Positions 16,934 through 26,014 of a stretch of 64,000 nt of DNA are shown here, piece by piece (position 1 is the first letter of the stretch; each line of letters begins with the position of its first letter). A program made the position numbers and the translations under genes. The stretch covers positions 12,334 through 76,333 of the forward strand of contig CATXSD010000003.1 in assembly GCA_958402075.1 (NCBI GenBank), in the 5' to 3' direction. The notes below the pieces were generated by a model, which was not told the DNA's origin, ran no database searches, and was given only the letters and a program-made list of their open reading frames with translations. The DNA comes from Mediterranea massiliensis (lineage in GTDB: Bacteria > Bacteroidota > Bacteroidia > Bacteroidales > Bacteroidaceae).

Positions 16934-18088
16934 TTATTTATTGATCAGACTTTCTGCTATACGGCGTGCTTCGGCATCCGTTGCCACATAGTCTTCGTAG
17001 GTGGGTTTCTGGATGAAGGATACACGTCCCATCGTTTTTTCGATGACGTCGCTCATGCCGAGGAAGGAGATGCGGTCGTGCAGGAAGGCGGCCACACAGA
17101 CTTCGTTGGCGGCATTGACGATGCAGGGCATGTTTCCACCGCGGTGAAGGGCTTCGTAAGCCAGCGCCAGGTTGCGGAAGCGTTCAGTGTCGGGTTGCTC
17201 GAAGGTGAGCTGCGTGCACTTGCTGAAGTCCAATCGCGGGAACGAGGCATGCAGGCGGTCGGGATAAGAGAAAGCGTACTGGATGGGCAGACGCATGTCG
17301 GGCATGCCGAGCTGAGCCTTTACGGCACCGTCTTCAAACTGTACCATGCTGTGGATGACCGATTGCGGATGTACCACCACTTCTATCTGGTCGGGCCGTA
17401 CACCGAAGAGCCATTTGGCTTCTATTACCTCGAAGCCTTTGTTCATCATCGAGGCGGAGTCGATGGTAATTTTGGCTCCCATGTCCCAGTTGGGATGGCG
17501 CAGGGCCTGTTCTTTGGTCACCGTCTTCAGCTGTTCGTGGCTGAAAGTGCGGAAGGGACCTCCCGAGGCAGTGAGAATGACTTTCTCAATGGGATTGCCT
17601 GCTTCGCCGGCCAGGCACTGGAACACGGCCGAGTGTTCGGAGTCGACGGGCAGGATGGGAGTACCGTTAACACGGGCCAGGTCGTTGATGAGGTCACCGG
17701 CCACAACCAGTGTTTCCTTGTTGGCCAGGGCGATGGTCTTCCGGGCACGGATGGCATGGATGGTGGGGCGGAGGCCGGCGTAACCTACCATGGCCGTCAG
17801 CACGATGTCGACCGGCTTCTCCTGTACAATCTGGCAGATGGCTTCTTCGCCGGCATAGACTTTGATGGGCAGGTCGGCCAGAGCCTCTTTCAGTTTGGGG
17901 TATTTTTCTTCGTTGGCGATGACCACAGCCTCAGGCATGAACCGACGTGCTTGGGCGATGAGTTCATCCACACGGTTGTTGGCTGTCAGCACATAGGCTT
18001 CGTACTTGTCGGGATGCTCCTCAATGACTTGCAGGGCTTGTGTCCCGATGGAACCGGTAGAACCGAGTATGGCTATTTGTTTCTTCAT
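16934..18088 (-). CDS. dxr: 1-deoxy-D-xylulose 5-phosphate reductoisomerase
   Basis: 384 aa; start placed at the ATG at 18088 because the sequence MKKQIAILGSTGSIGTQ is the family N-terminus (the longer frame to 18151 overlaps the upstream gene). NADPH site GSTGSIG, catalytic-loop segment ASGGPFR, metal/substrate region SASMMNKGFEVIEAKWLF, and the C-terminal NAANEV motif are all present. It makes MEP in the non-mevalonate isoprenoid pathway and is the target of fosmidomycin. Between the M23 peptidase (14-base gap) and rseP in one operon. Confidence 0.97.
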   Translation of the reverse strand: MKKQIAILGSTGSIGTQALQVIEEHPDKYEAYVLTANNRVDELIAQARRFMPEAVVIANEEKYPKLKEALADLPIKVYAGEEAICQIVQEKPVDIVLTAMVGYAGLRPTIHAIRARKTIALANKETLVVAGDLINDLARVNGTPILPVDSEHSAVFQCLAGEAGNPIEKVILTASGGPFRTFSHEQLKTVTKEQALRHPNWDMGAKITIDSASMMNKGFEVIEAKWLFGVRPDQIEVVVHPQSVIHSMVQFEDGAVKAQLGMPDMRLPIQYAFSYPDRLHASFPRLDFSKCTQLTFEQPDTERFRNLALAYEALHRGGNMPCIVNAANEVCVAAFLHDRISFLGMSDVIEKTMGRVSFIQKPTYEDYVATDAEARRIAESLINK

Positions 18089-18102
18089 GATATGTCGTTT
18101 TA

Positions 18103-18966
18103 TTAGAATACGATGTGAATTTCGGGGTTGATGGCTCTTCCGCGGTACCACAGCTCAAAGTGCAGGTGCGGGCCGGTAGTCAGCTGTCCCGTGTTGCCCA
18201 CCAGGGCGATGGCTTCTCCGGCCTTCACCGAGTCGCCTTCTTTCTTGAGCAGGGAACCGCAGTGCTTGTAGATGGACACGAGGTCCTGGCTGTGCTGCAC
18301 CTGAATGATGTAGCCTGTCTCGGCTGTGTAGGCGCTCAGGATGACGGTACCGTCCAGAGTGGCCAGTATGCTTTCGCCGGGAGTGGCGGCAATATCCGTT
18401 CCGTAATGCCGCTGTTCGGGGTTGAAGGAAGACGATACGATGCCGCGTGTGGGGCAGTAGAAATTCAGCCCTTCGGTTGGTCCGGTGGCAACGTTGGTCA
18501 GGTTGTATTTTTCCTTTTCCTCGTATTGCTTGCGGAATTCTTCTTCGCGTTGGGTACGTTCCATCAGAGAATCCTGGCGCAGGGTGGTCAGTGAGTCGAT
18601 GGACTGGATGGTGTCGGCCTTGACCTCGCCGCGGAAGATGTCCTGGATGTTCATGATGTACAGGTTCTGCCTCTCTACCAGTCGCTGGAGAGAGTCCACG
18701 CGCAGGGCGTTGTCTACCACCTGGGCGCGTATCTCGCTGTTCATGTAGCCCGGCAGATAGTTGCGCAGCGGGGTGAAGGCCACGATGAGCGAGGCTATCA
18801 CAAATAGGACGGTCAGTACGGACAGAAGTACGGAGATGCCGTTCAGCTTGGACACGTGCAGGCCTACCACCTCTTCCAGCGTATTCTCGTTGACGATGGT
18901 CAGCTTGTACTTGAACTTGATGTTGTTCCAGAACGCTTTGCTTTTTTTCCTCTTTTTCGTCTGCAT
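18103..18966 (-). CDS. Membrane-anchored M23 family peptidase
   Basis: 287 aa from the ATG at 18966; a start at 19014 would overlap rimM. A basic N-terminus (KKRKKSK) is followed by one transmembrane helix (GISVLLSVLTVLFVIASLIVAF), a short coiled-coil-like linker rich in Gln/Arg/Glu (~90-160) and a LytM/M23 domain with the metal ligands H..D in HYGTDIAATPG and HLHFELW near the C-terminus. Predicted periplasmic peptidoglycan endopeptidase or amidase activator. Its place between rimM and dxr, beside murA, fits envelope growth. Confidence 0.9.
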   Translation of the reverse strand: MQTKKRKKSKAFWNNIKFKYKLTIVNENTLEEVVGLHVSKLNGISVLLSVLTVLFVIASLIVAFTPLRNYLPGYMNSEIRAQVVDNALRVDSLQRLVERQNLYIMNIQDIFRGEVKADTIQSIDSLTTLRQDSLMERTQREEEFRKQYEEKEKYNLTNVATGPTEGLNFYCPTRGIVSSSFNPEQRHYGTDIAATPGESILATLDGTVILSAYTAETGYIIQVQHSQDLVSIYKHCGSLLKKEGDSVKAGEAIALVGNTGQLTTGPHLHFELWYRGRAINPEIHIVF

Positions 18967-18991
18967 GAATCTTGGTGGGGTTAAGAATGGA

Positions 18992-19528
18992 TTATTCGTC
19001 TTCCGCTTCGTCAAGGTTTACCAGGCCGGCAGGCAGGCTGACGGTGATGACCTTATGCTTCTGGTCAATATCGGTGATGAACTCTTCCTGGGCGGGTATC
19101 AGCAGCTCTTCACCGTTGTGATCTACGACAAACAGCGTGTTGAGGGTCGAAGTGTCCACTTCTGTCACGTCGCCCAGATAGCCGTGGTGGATTTCCTCCA
19201 TGCGGAAACCTACGAAGTAGTTCCAGGTCAGTTCTTCAGGTTCGGCTTCATCGGCATGCTTCACGGGGAACCACACTTCCACATTGGTAAACATGCGGGC
19301 CCGCTCGGCGGTATCGACTCCTTCGAGCTTCATCAGGGCGGTGGAGTCCGAGCGGAAGCGGTATTCCTCGATGAAGAAGGGAACGAAGATGCCGTCCAGC
19401 AGGCAGACAATGTATTCGGCCTCCACACGGTCGAAGATGTCGTCGGTGAAGGTGAACAGCAGTTCGCCATGAATGCCGTGCGGCTTGTTGAATATTCCTA
19501 TCTTATATACTTCTTCTCGTTTAATCAT
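18992..19528 (-). CDS. rimM: 16S rRNA processing/ribosome maturation factor RimM
   Basis: 178 aa; start at the ATG at 19528 (the frame from 19537 begins with TTG inside the murA stop region). N-terminal beta-barrel ([19 protein letters not shown]) binding ribosomal protein S19, then a PRC-barrel domain ([36 protein letters not shown]). Assists 30S assembly. In many bacteria it lies with rpsP and trmD; here it is instead in an envelope operon, five bases after murA. Confidence 0.93.
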   Translation of the reverse strand: MIKREEVYKIGIFNKPHGIHGELLFTFTDDIFDRVEAEYIVCLLDGIFVPFFIEEYRFRSDSTALMKLEGVDTAERARMFTNVEVWFPVKHADEAEPEELTWNYFVGFRMEEIHHGYLGDVTEVDTSTLNTLFVVDHNGEELLIPAQEEFITDIDQKHKVITVSLPAGLVNLDEAEDE

Positions 19529-19533
19529 AATGG

Positions 19534-20838
19534 TCAAATTCTCGTTATTCTCGCTCCGATGGCGTTCAGTCGTCCTTCGATGTCCTGATAGCCGCGGTCT
19601 ATCTGCTCGATGTTGTGGATGCGGCTGATGCCGTCGGCACTCATGGCTGCGATGAGCAGGGCAATGCCGGCACGGATGTCGGGCGAAGTCATGTTGCCGC
19701 CGTGCAGACGGAAGGTGCGGTTGTGGCCGATGACGACGGCACGGTGGGGATCACAGAGGATAATCTGCGCTCCCATGTCAATCAGCTTGTCGACAAAGAA
19801 CAGGCGGCTTTCGAACATCTTCTGGTGGATGAGTACGCTACCCTTGGCCTGGGTGGCTACGACGAGCATCACACTCAGCAGGTCGGGTGTCAGTCCCGGC
19901 CAGGGTGCGTCGGCAATGGTCATGATGGATCCGTCCATGAACGACTCTATCTCGTAGCTTTCCTGTGCCGGTATGTATATGTCGTCACCCCGTTGTTCCA
20001 GTCGGATGCCCAGGCGGCGGAAACATTGGGGGATAATCCCCAGGTTCTCATAAGAGACATCCTTGATGGTCAGTTCGCTGGCCGTCATGGCGGCCATCCC
20101 GATGAAGCTGCCCACTTCAATCATGTCGGGCAGGATGGTGTGCTCCGTGCCGTGCAGTTCCTTCACTCCTTCGATGGTGAGCAGGTTCGAGGCGATGCCC
20201 GTTATCTTGGCTCCCATGCGGTTCAGCATGCGGCAAAGCTGCTGTACATAGGGCTCGCAGGCCGCATTGTAGATGGTGGTCGTACCTTCGGCCAGCACGG
20301 CGGCCATAATGATGTTGGCCGTACCCGTTACGGAGGCTTCGTCCAGCAGCATGTAGGTGCCTTTCAGGCGGTCGGCCGTTATGTCGAAAGTGCCCGCCGC
20401 TTCGTTGTAGTGGAAGCGGGCGCCCAGGTTCTGTATGCCGATGAAGTGGGTATCCAGTCGCCGGCGTCCTATCTTGTCGCCGCCGGGTTTGGAAATGACG
20501 GCCCGTCCGAAGCGGGCGACCATAGGCCCTACCAGCATGACCGAACCACGCAGGCTGGAGCATTTTTTCAGGAACTCCTCGCTTTCCAGATAGGCAGTGT
20601 CAATGCGGGCTGCCTGGAAAGTATAGCTGTCGATGCCGTTTTTGGTGACTTCTACCCCCATGTCGCGCATCAGCTGTATCAGGTTGTTCACGTCCAGAAT
20701 GTTGGGCACGTTGTGTACGGTCACTTTGTCCGCGGTGAGCAGTGTGGCACAGATAATCTGTAGCGCTTCGTTCTTGGCTCCCTGCGGATGGATGTCACCC
20801 GCCAGCCTGTGTCCTCCTTCGATGATGAATGATGCCAT
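19534..20838 (-). CDS. murA: UDP-N-acetylglucosamine 1-carboxyvinyltransferase MurA (Asp-type active site)
   Basis: 434 aa, the usual length. Family motifs: [15 protein letters not shown] at the N-terminus with the catalytic Lys22, [20 protein letters not shown], and [13 protein letters not shown] near the C-terminus. It adds enolpyruvate from PEP to UDP-GlcNAc in the first committed step of peptidoglycan. In the loop that normally reads PGGC, the sequence is [10 protein letters not shown]: Asp121 (GAC at 20476-20478) replaces the Cys alkylated by fosfomycin. Known Cys-to-Asp MurAs (Mycobacterium, Chlamydia) stay active and are resistant. Mid-operon, 48 bases after DUF4290. Confidence 0.96.
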   Translation of the reverse strand: MASFIIEGGHRLAGDIHPQGAKNEALQIICATLLTADKVTVHNVPNILDVNNLIQLMRDMGVEVTKNGIDSYTFQAARIDTAYLESEEFLKKCSSLRGSVMLVGPMVARFGRAVISKPGGDKIGRRRLDTHFIGIQNLGARFHYNEAAGTFDITADRLKGTYMLLDEASVTGTANIIMAAVLAEGTTTIYNAACEPYVQQLCRMLNRMGAKITGIASNLLTIEGVKELHGTEHTILPDMIEVGSFIGMAAMTASELTIKDVSYENLGIIPQCFRRLGIRLEQRGDDIYIPAQESYEIESFMDGSIMTIADAPWPGLTPDLLSVMLVVATQAKGSVLIHQKMFESRLFFVDKLIDMGAQIILCDPHRAVVIGHNRTFRLHGGNMTSPDIRAGIALLIAAMSADGISRIHNIEQIDRGYQDIEGRLNAIGARITRI

Positions 20839-20886
20839 GTTGGTTCGGTTTATGGAAAAAGAATAGGGTGGGCCCTGCGTGTAGGG

Positions 20887-21519
20887 TCAATATTTCTTTT
20901 TCTTGTTGTTGCGGTTGTTGTTATTGCTGTTGTTGTTCGGCATGTTGGCTTTGGTCGGACGGTAATACAGGTCTATGCGTTCGGCCATCAGCTTCAGGAT
21001 GTCGTCGGTCATCTGCAACTTGCCGCCCGACAGTTCGTACAGGTCGTCGGCTATCTTGCGGTCGTCCACCGTGTCCTTGTTCCACGTCATGTAATCCTTT
21101 TTCATGTGGTTGCAGATGAGGGCCACCAAGTTTTGCTTCTCGTCGCCTTCGGGGAACTCGCATGCCTTCTGTATCAGCACTTCCAAGGTGCGGCCGTAGT
21201 GGCGGTAGCGGATTTTAGTGCAGGGGTAGGGCACGGGGTCGGGTTTGGAGTCGAGGTCGTTCTTGGGAATGATTTCAAACGGGTAGTCGATGTCCAGTTT
21301 GAAATCGGACATGATGGCCAGGTGGTCCCACAGTTTATGTTTGAAGTCGGGCAAGTCGCGCAGGTGCGGGAACATGCCGCCCATGATGTTGATGATGGTA
21401 TTGGCGCAACGCTGGCGTTCGGCGCGGTCTTCGATGGTCAGAGCATAGTCTACCATGTTCTGGATGCTGCGGCCGTATTCGGGCAGGGGCATCCGTTTCT
21501 GTTGGGTGTTATATTGCAT
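20887..21519 (-). CDS. DUF4290 domain protein, function unknown
   Basis: 210 aa, cytosolic. The body (MQYNTQQKRMPLPEYGRSIQ, then DLPDFKHKLWDHLAIMSDFKLDIDYP) matches my memory of the Bacteroidetes-specific DUF4290 family. The last ~25 residues are a low-complexity Asn tract ending in Lys residues, likely disordered and basic, which could favour nucleic-acid or ribosome contact; this is speculation. It sits between tsaB (24-base gap) and murA in a housekeeping operon. Confidence 0.82.
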   Translation of the reverse strand: MQYNTQQKRMPLPEYGRSIQNMVDYALTIEDRAERQRCANTIINIMGGMFPHLRDLPDFKHKLWDHLAIMSDFKLDIDYPFEIIPKNDLDSKPDPVPYPCTKIRYRHYGRTLEVLIQKACEFPEGDEKQNLVALICNHMKKDYMTWNKDTVDDRKIADDLYELSGGKLQMTDDILKLMAERIDLYYRPTKANMPNNNSNNNNRNNKKKKY

Positions 21520-21543
21520 ATATTCAATAAATTATCGGGTCTG

Positions 21544-22242
21544 TTATTCTTTCAGCAGATTTTTGGGCTTCCCCGCCACAAATTCCTTCAGGTAGAAGGG
21601 CTCGAAGTAGGCTACGTCCTCGTACTTCCCTTCGGCTATGGCCTTTTCGGCCAGGGGGAACATCATGCTGGCCAAGGGGCGGATGCCGTCGATGAAGTGA
21701 GCGTTCGGGTGGGTAATCTTTTCCTTGCACTTGGCGGCACCATCACCGAAGAAGTAGACGGGATGCCGGTCGAGAAACTCGCGGTAGGAGTTTTCGTCCA
21801 CAATGTCGGCGCTGATGTCGCGCACGGTTTTCAGGGCCCGGTCGTAGATGGCTGCGTACACTTCCATGCGGCGGGCATCAATCATGGGGCACAGCAGGGC
21901 GTCTTCGGGCAGTTCGTCGTGGTAGAGCAGCACGGGTACGCACTGTACTTTCAACGTCGGCAGGCCGATGAGCTTCAGGTCGCGGCCGTAGCAGATACCC
22001 TTGGCCATGGACACACCGATGCGCAGGCCCGTATAGGAACCCGGACCGCAACTGACGGCCACCGCATCCAGCGGCATGGCGTGGCTGTCGGCAAAAGACA
22101 GGGCTTCGTCTACAAATACTCCCAGTGAAACGGCGTGTGAAGGGCCGTTCAGGTCTTCTTTCTTGAACACTACCTGCCCGTCTTCGCTCACGGCTACCGA
22201 ACAGGCGGAAGTGGATGTTTCAATATGCAGGATACATGACAT
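21544..22242 (-). CDS. tsaB: tRNA threonylcarbamoyladenosine biosynthesis protein TsaB
   Basis: 232 aa of the ASKHA fold: LHIETSTSACSVAVSEDG at the N-terminus and AVSCGPGSYTGLRIGVSMAKGICYG, the family hallmark. TsaB is the non-catalytic partner of TsaD in making t6A37 on ANN-decoding tRNAs. First gene of the seven-gene minus-strand operon, with a promoter box at 22271-22278. Confidence 0.95.
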   Translation of the reverse strand: MSCILHIETSTSACSVAVSEDGQVVFKKEDLNGPSHAVSLGVFVDEALSFADSHAMPLDAVAVSCGPGSYTGLRIGVSMAKGICYGRDLKLIGLPTLKVQCVPVLLYHDELPEDALLCPMIDARRMEVYAAIYDRALKTVRDISADIVDENSYREFLDRHPVYFFGDGAAKCKEKITHPNAHFIDGIRPLASMMFPLAEKAIAEGKYEDVAYFEPFYLKEFVAGKPKNLLKE

Positions 22243-22270
22243 AGTTTCTATACCTCTTTAAATCAGCTGA

Positions 22271-22278
22271 CAAATTTA
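22271..22278 (-). promoter_or_regulatory. -7 box for the tsaB operon
   Basis: The minus strand reads TAAATTTG, an exact consensus match, 28 bases before the tsaB ATG. It is back to back with the yicC promoter. Confidence 0.55.
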
Positions 22279-22286
22279 CGGGATTA

Positions 22287-22319
22287 TTTTCAGTATTTAA
22301 AAATAATCGTGTAATTTTG
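22287..22319 (+). promoter_or_regulatory. Promoter of yicC
   Basis: TAATTTTG (22312-22319) is an exact -7 match; a TTTT at 22287-22290 lies about 21 bases upstream in the -33 position. The ATG follows 20 bases downstream. Confidence 0.5.
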
Positions 22320-22339
22320 CACAAAACTTAAGAAGCATT

Positions 22340-23218
22340 ATGATACAATCGATGACGGGATATGGCAAGGCCATTGTCGAATTGCCCGATAAAAAGATAA
22401 ATGTTGAAATCAAGTCGCTAAACAGTAAGGCGATGGACCTGTCGACGCGTATTGCACCGATTTACAGGGAAAAAGAGATGGAAATCCGTAACGAAATTGC
22501 CCGTGTGCTGGAGCGTGGCAAGGTGGATTTCAGCCTTTGGGTAGAGAAGAAAGATGCCGAACAGCTGGCTACCCCCATCAACCAGGAACTGGTGGCTGCC
22601 TACTATCACCGCATCAAGGAAATTTCGGCTGCCACAGGCATTCCCGAGCCGGAAGACTGGTTCGGCACTCTGCTCCGTCTGCCCGACGTAATGACCAAGA
22701 CCGAGACACAGGAACTGAGTGAAGAAGAGTGGCAGGTGGCTCATGCGGCTGTCGAAGAGGCACTGAACCATCTGGTGGATTTCCGCAAGCAGGAAGGTGC
22801 CGCGCTTGAAAAGAAATTCCGTGAGAAAATAGCCAACATTTCCCATCTGCTCGAAACGGTAGAACCTTACGAAAAGGAACGCGTGGGCAAGATTAAAGAA
22901 CGCATTGTCGATGCGCTGGAGAAGACTATCAGCGTGGATTATGACAAGAACCGCCTGGAGCAGGAACTCATCTATTACATCGAGAAGCTGGACATCAACG
23001 AAGAGAAGCAGCGTCTGGGCAATCACTTGAAATATTTCATCACGACGTTGGAGAACGGTAGCGGACAGGGAAAGAAGCTGGGCTTCATTGCTCAGGAGAT
23101 GGGCCGCGAAATCAATACCTTGGGCAGCAAGTCCAATCATGCCGAGATGCAGAAGATTGTGGTGCAGATGAAAGACGAGCTGGAGCAAATCAAGGAGCAA
23201 GTTTTGAATGTAATGTAA
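22340..23218 (+). CDS. yicC: YicC/YloC family endoribonuclease
   Basis: 292 aa. YicC_N domain ~1-155 begins with the invariant MIQSMTGYGKA and IKSLNSK; the C-terminal DUF1732 domain ends in FIAQEMGREINTLGSKSN..., the most conserved part of the family. E. coli YicC has been described as an endoribonuclease acting on small RNA; the role here is inferred. The gmk gene follows after 71 bases, a pairing also common elsewhere. Confidence 0.93.
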   Translation: MIQSMTGYGKAIVELPDKKINVEIKSLNSKAMDLSTRIAPIYREKEMEIRNEIARVLERGKVDFSLWVEKKDAEQLATPINQELVAAYYHRIKEISAATGIPEPEDWFGTLLRLPDVMTKTETQELSEEEWQVAHAAVEEALNHLVDFRKQEGAALEKKFREKIANISHLLETVEPYEKERVGKIKERIVDALEKTISVDYDKNRLEQELIYYIEKLDINEEKQRLGNHLKYFITTLENGSGQGKKLGFIAQEMGREINTLGSKSNHAEMQKIVVQMKDELEQIKEQVLNVM

Positions 23219-23277
23219 AATGAATGTCGGGTGAAGTATCTGTCTGTTCAGGTATATTCTTCATCCTTCATTTTTAG
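23217..23277. repeat. Imperfect hairpin between yicC and gmk
   Basis: AAAATGAATG at the left and CCTTCATTTTT at the right, with GTGAAGTAT/ATATTCTTCAT inside, can pair imperfectly. It may be an attenuating or RNA-processing stem inside the operon; it has no clear U-tract. Confidence 0.35.
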
Positions 23278-23289
23278 TTCTTCATTTTT

Positions 23290-23853
23290 ATGGGTAAACT
23301 GATTATCTTTTCCGCCCCTTCAGGTTCGGGTAAGTCGACCATCATTAACTATCTGTTGACGCAGAACCTGAACTTGGCTTTTTCCATTTCGGCCACTAGT
23401 CGTCCGCCGCGTGGCACGGAGCGCGATGGCGTGGAGTATTTCTTCCTTTCGCCCGAAGAGTTTCGTCGCCGCATAGCCGACGGTGAGTTCTTGGAGTACG
23501 AAGAAGTTTATCACGACCGCTTCTACGGCACGTTGAAGTCACAGGTCGAGAAGCAGCTGGCTGCCGGACAGAACGTGGTGTTCGACGTCGACGTCGTGGG
23601 TGGATGCAATATCAAGAAATTTTATGGCGACCGTGCCTTGTCGGTCTTCATCCAGCCGCCATCGATTGAGGAGCTGCGCAAGCGTCTGATAGGTCGCGGT
23701 ACCGATACGCCCGAAGTCATCGAGGACCGTGTGGCCAAGGCCGCCTATGAAATGTCCTTTGCTCCGAAGTTTGACAAGATTATTGTGAACGACGACCTGG
23801 AGACGGCCAAGGCTGAAGCACTGAAAGTAATCACCCAATTCCTGAAAGCATGA
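23290..23853 (+). CDS. gmk: Guanylate kinase
   Basis: 187 aa. P-loop APSGSGKST at residues ~9-17, GMP-binding segment SATSRPPRGTERDGVEYFF, lid and adenine region VIEDRVAKAAYEM. Phosphorylates GMP/dGMP with ATP in purine nucleotide synthesis; cytosolic. Its stop overlaps the start of the next small gene by four bases (ATGA), so the two are translationally coupled. Confidence 0.97.
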   Translation: MGKLIIFSAPSGSGKSTIINYLLTQNLNLAFSISATSRPPRGTERDGVEYFFLSPEEFRRRIADGEFLEYEEVYHDRFYGTLKSQVEKQLAAGQNVVFDVDVVGGCNIKKFYGDRALSVFIQPPSIEELRKRLIGRGTDTPEVIEDRVAKAAYEMSFAPKFDKIIVNDDLETAKAEALKVITQFLKA

Positions 23854-24065
23854 CGAAAGATTATAGCGGAAAGCGATTCTCACGCAAGATGAACAAAAGC
23901 CTGCTGATTGTCAACATCATTTTGCTGATATGTGCCGTGTGGCTGTTGGTGGCCAATATACGCTACGAGGAATACACTACGGCGGTGGCGATGGGGCTTG
24001 TGGCAGTAGTGGCCCTTGCCAGCGGCATGCTTGCCTTCCTTCGTCTGAAGGGAAAGAAAATCTGA
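23850..24065 (+). CDS. Small two-helix membrane protein
   Basis: 71 aa. It overlaps the gmk stop by ATGA and ends 7 bases before nadD, which argues that it is real. A basic N-terminal tail (KRFSRKMNK) precedes two hydrophobic helices ([19 protein letters not shown] and [19 protein letters not shown]) and a basic end LKGKKI. An alternative start is the ATG at 23889. No family recognised; an inner-membrane protein of unknown role. Confidence 0.6.
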   Translation: MTKDYSGKRFSRKMNKSLLIVNIILLICAVWLLVANIRYEEYTTAVAMGLVAVVALASGMLAFLRLKGKKI

Positions 24066-24072
24066 TACGATT

Positions 24073-24657
24073 ATGGATATCGGCATCTTCAGCGGTTCAT
24101 TCAATCCCATCCACATCGGCCATCTGGCGTTGGCCAATTATCTCTGTGAATTCGGCGGGTTGGACGAATTGTGGTTTCTGGTCACTCCCCGCAATCCCTT
24201 CAAGGTGGGGCAGGACCTGCTGCCCGATGCCTTGCGGCTGGAACTGGTAGAGCTGGCCATAGAGGGCTATCCCAAATTCCGTGCCTCCGATTTTGAATTC
24301 CATTTGTCCCAGCCCTCCTATACCATCCATACGTTCGACCGTCTGAAGGAAGTCTATCCGCAGCACACCTTCCACCTGATTATCGGGTCGGACAACTGGC
24401 TCTCCTTCTCCCGTTGGTACCAGTCGGAACGGCTGCTGGCTGAGAACCCGATCTTGATTTATCCCCGTTCGGGTTATCCTGTCGATGTTTCCGCCCTGCC
24501 TCCCCGTGTGCGTCTGGTCGATTCGCCGGTTCTCGAAATCAGTTCCACCTTCATCCGTGAGTCTGTCGAGGCGGGCAAGGACGTGCGCTATTTCCTCCAT
24601 CCCAAAGTGTATGAACGGCTGACGCAGGGGGGGGATAACGGTTCTATGTGCGATTAA
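24073..24657 (+). CDS. nadD: Nicotinate-nucleotide adenylyltransferase
   Basis: 194 aa. Nucleotidyltransferase motif [15 protein letters not shown] at residues ~6-20 and [10 protein letters not shown] near 157, with IIGSDNW in the middle, as in NadD. It adenylates nicotinate mononucleotide to deamido-NAD. Last gene of the yicC-gmk-small protein-nadD run. Confidence 0.96.
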   Translation: MDIGIFSGSFNPIHIGHLALANYLCEFGGLDELWFLVTPRNPFKVGQDLLPDALRLELVELAIEGYPKFRASDFEFHLSQPSYTIHTFDRLKEVYPQHTFHLIIGSDNWLSFSRWYQSERLLAENPILIYPRSGYPVDVSALPPRVRLVDSPVLEISSTFIRESVEAGKDVRYFLHPKVYERLTQGGDNGSMCD

Positions 24658-24678
24658 GTTCATTTTCGTTATTTCAGG

Positions 24679-24709
24679 TTGGGGTTTTATATTTAATTTA
24701 TTAAGTTTG
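24679..24709 (+). promoter_or_regulatory. Promoter of the CsgG cluster
   Basis: TAAGTTTG (24702-24709) is an exact -7 match; TTGG at 24679-24682 lies 19 bases upstream in the -33 position. The surrounding DNA is very A/T-rich. The leader is about 40 bases. Confidence 0.5.
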
Positions 24710-24755
24710 TATTCTATTATAAACAGACATTGGAAATAACATAAAAACGAGTTTG

Positions 24756-25682
24756 ATGAAAAGAATAATTTTGTATGCAATGATGGTTGTGCTGGCTATG
24801 AATGTGTCGGCGCAGCGGAAGACGGAAGTCGTTGAAACACCGACTCAAATACAGGAGGAAGGTATGGTTTTGAAAAGAAAAGTCGCAATTGGCAGATTCT
24901 CCAATGAAACACAATACGCCAAGGGAATTTTCTATGATAAGGAAAATGACCCGATGGGGAAACAGGCATTGGACATCCTTTCTGCCAAGTTGGCGGCTTC
25001 AGGAAAGTTCCTGTTGCTGGAAAGAAGTGATTTGGCATCATTGTTGGAAGAAAGTCAAAAGGGGCAGAATGTTGCCCCAACGTTGGGCGCCGACTATATG
25101 ATTATCGGTTCGATTACGGAATTTGGTCGGAAGGATACGGGTAAAAATAGGGTGTTTTCGTCTGAAAAGACTCAGACGGTGGAGGCAGCTGTATCCATTC
25201 GTCTGGTGGATGTATCAACCGGATTGATTATTTATTCGGATGAAGCCAAGGGTTCGGCCGAACAAACAGCCAAGACAACAATGGGAATTGGGGGACAAGC
25301 CGGATTTGATGCGACACTGAGTGACAAGGCTATCTCGGAAGCTATCGGTCAGTTGGTTGAGAATATCATCAATAAGTGTACGGACAATCCATGGAAAACC
25401 TATTTCCTGTCATATGATTCTGACGCTGTCCTTATAGCCGGAGGAGAAAGTCAGGGCATCAAAGAGGGTATGACTTTTGCCATCATGACGAAAGGCAAGC
25501 AGGTCAAGAATCCTCAGACGGGAATTATGATAACCTTGCCGGGCAAGAAAGTTGGCAGTGTGAAGGTTCTCAAGTGTGGTGGCGATACACCCGAGACGGA
25601 ATATTCTTTTGTGGAGGTGAATACTACGGAAGATATCAATGCTGGTAATATGGGAAATTACATAATTGAAGAGATAAAATGA
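24756..25682 (+). CDS. CsgG/HfaB-family outer-membrane secretion or assembly protein
   Basis: 308 aa from the ATG at 24756 (the preceding TTG at 24753 is not needed). Signal peptide ~1-20 ending VSAQ, without the lipobox Cys of E. coli CsgG. The mature part carries the CsgG pattern: RKVAIGRFSNETQYAKG, then LERSDLASLLEE, GADYMIIGSITEFG, VSIRLVDVSTGLIIYSDEAKG, and a C-terminal domain of ~80 residues. CsgG proteins form oligomeric outer-membrane channels or envelope scaffolds. No curli subunit genes are nearby, so curli export is unlikely. First of four overlapping genes. Confidence 0.85.
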   Translation: MKRIILYAMMVVLAMNVSAQRKTEVVETPTQIQEEGMVLKRKVAIGRFSNETQYAKGIFYDKENDPMGKQALDILSAKLAASGKFLLLERSDLASLLEESQKGQNVAPTLGADYMIIGSITEFGRKDTGKNRVFSSEKTQTVEAAVSIRLVDVSTGLIIYSDEAKGSAEQTAKTTMGIGGQAGFDATLSDKAISEAIGQLVENIINKCTDNPWKTYFLSYDSDAVLIAGGESQGIKEGMTFAIMTKGKQVKNPQTGIMITLPGKKVGSVKVLKCGGDTPETEYSFVEVNTTEDINAGNMGNYIIEEIK

Positions 25683-26014
25683 AAAAATGGTTGATTTTGT
25701 TCGCATTGCCTTTACTGCTGTTCGGCTGTAAAGTGAATTATCCCGTTGCCCAACAGAGCGGAAAAGAGGATATGGCGTATCTTTTGTTCATCAGTTCGGA
25801 TGAATATGCCGGTAAAGAAGTGCTTGTGACGATTGACAATGAACAGCCGTTCAATGCGGTTGTCGTAGCACAAAAGAAATCAAAGAGGAAGGGTATGCAA
25901 TATGGCGTTTCCACAGGAACACGTTCTTTGAAGGTCACTTATGAAGGCAAGACATTGTATCAGAAAAAAATATTTTTATCTACTCAAGAAGTTAAACAGA
26001 TAATGTTACCATGA
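25679..26014 (+). CDS. Small lipoprotein of the CsgG cluster
   Basis: 111 aa; lipobox LLLFGC with Cys17, so probably a membrane-anchored lipoprotein. The mature part is a compact beta-rich domain (VLVTIDNEQPFNAVVVAQKK, SLKVTYEGKTLYQKKIFLS) with no family I recognise. It overlaps the CsgG gene by ATGA and the DUF4810 gene by ATGATG, so translation is coupled. It is the extra member compared with the three-gene version of this cluster known in Proteobacteria. Confidence 0.75.
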   Translation: MKKWLILFALPLLLFGCKVNYPVAQQSGKEDMAYLLFISSDEYAGKEVLVTIDNEQPFNAVVVAQKKSKRKGMQYGVSTGTRSLKVTYEGKTLYQKKIFLSTQEVKQIMLP

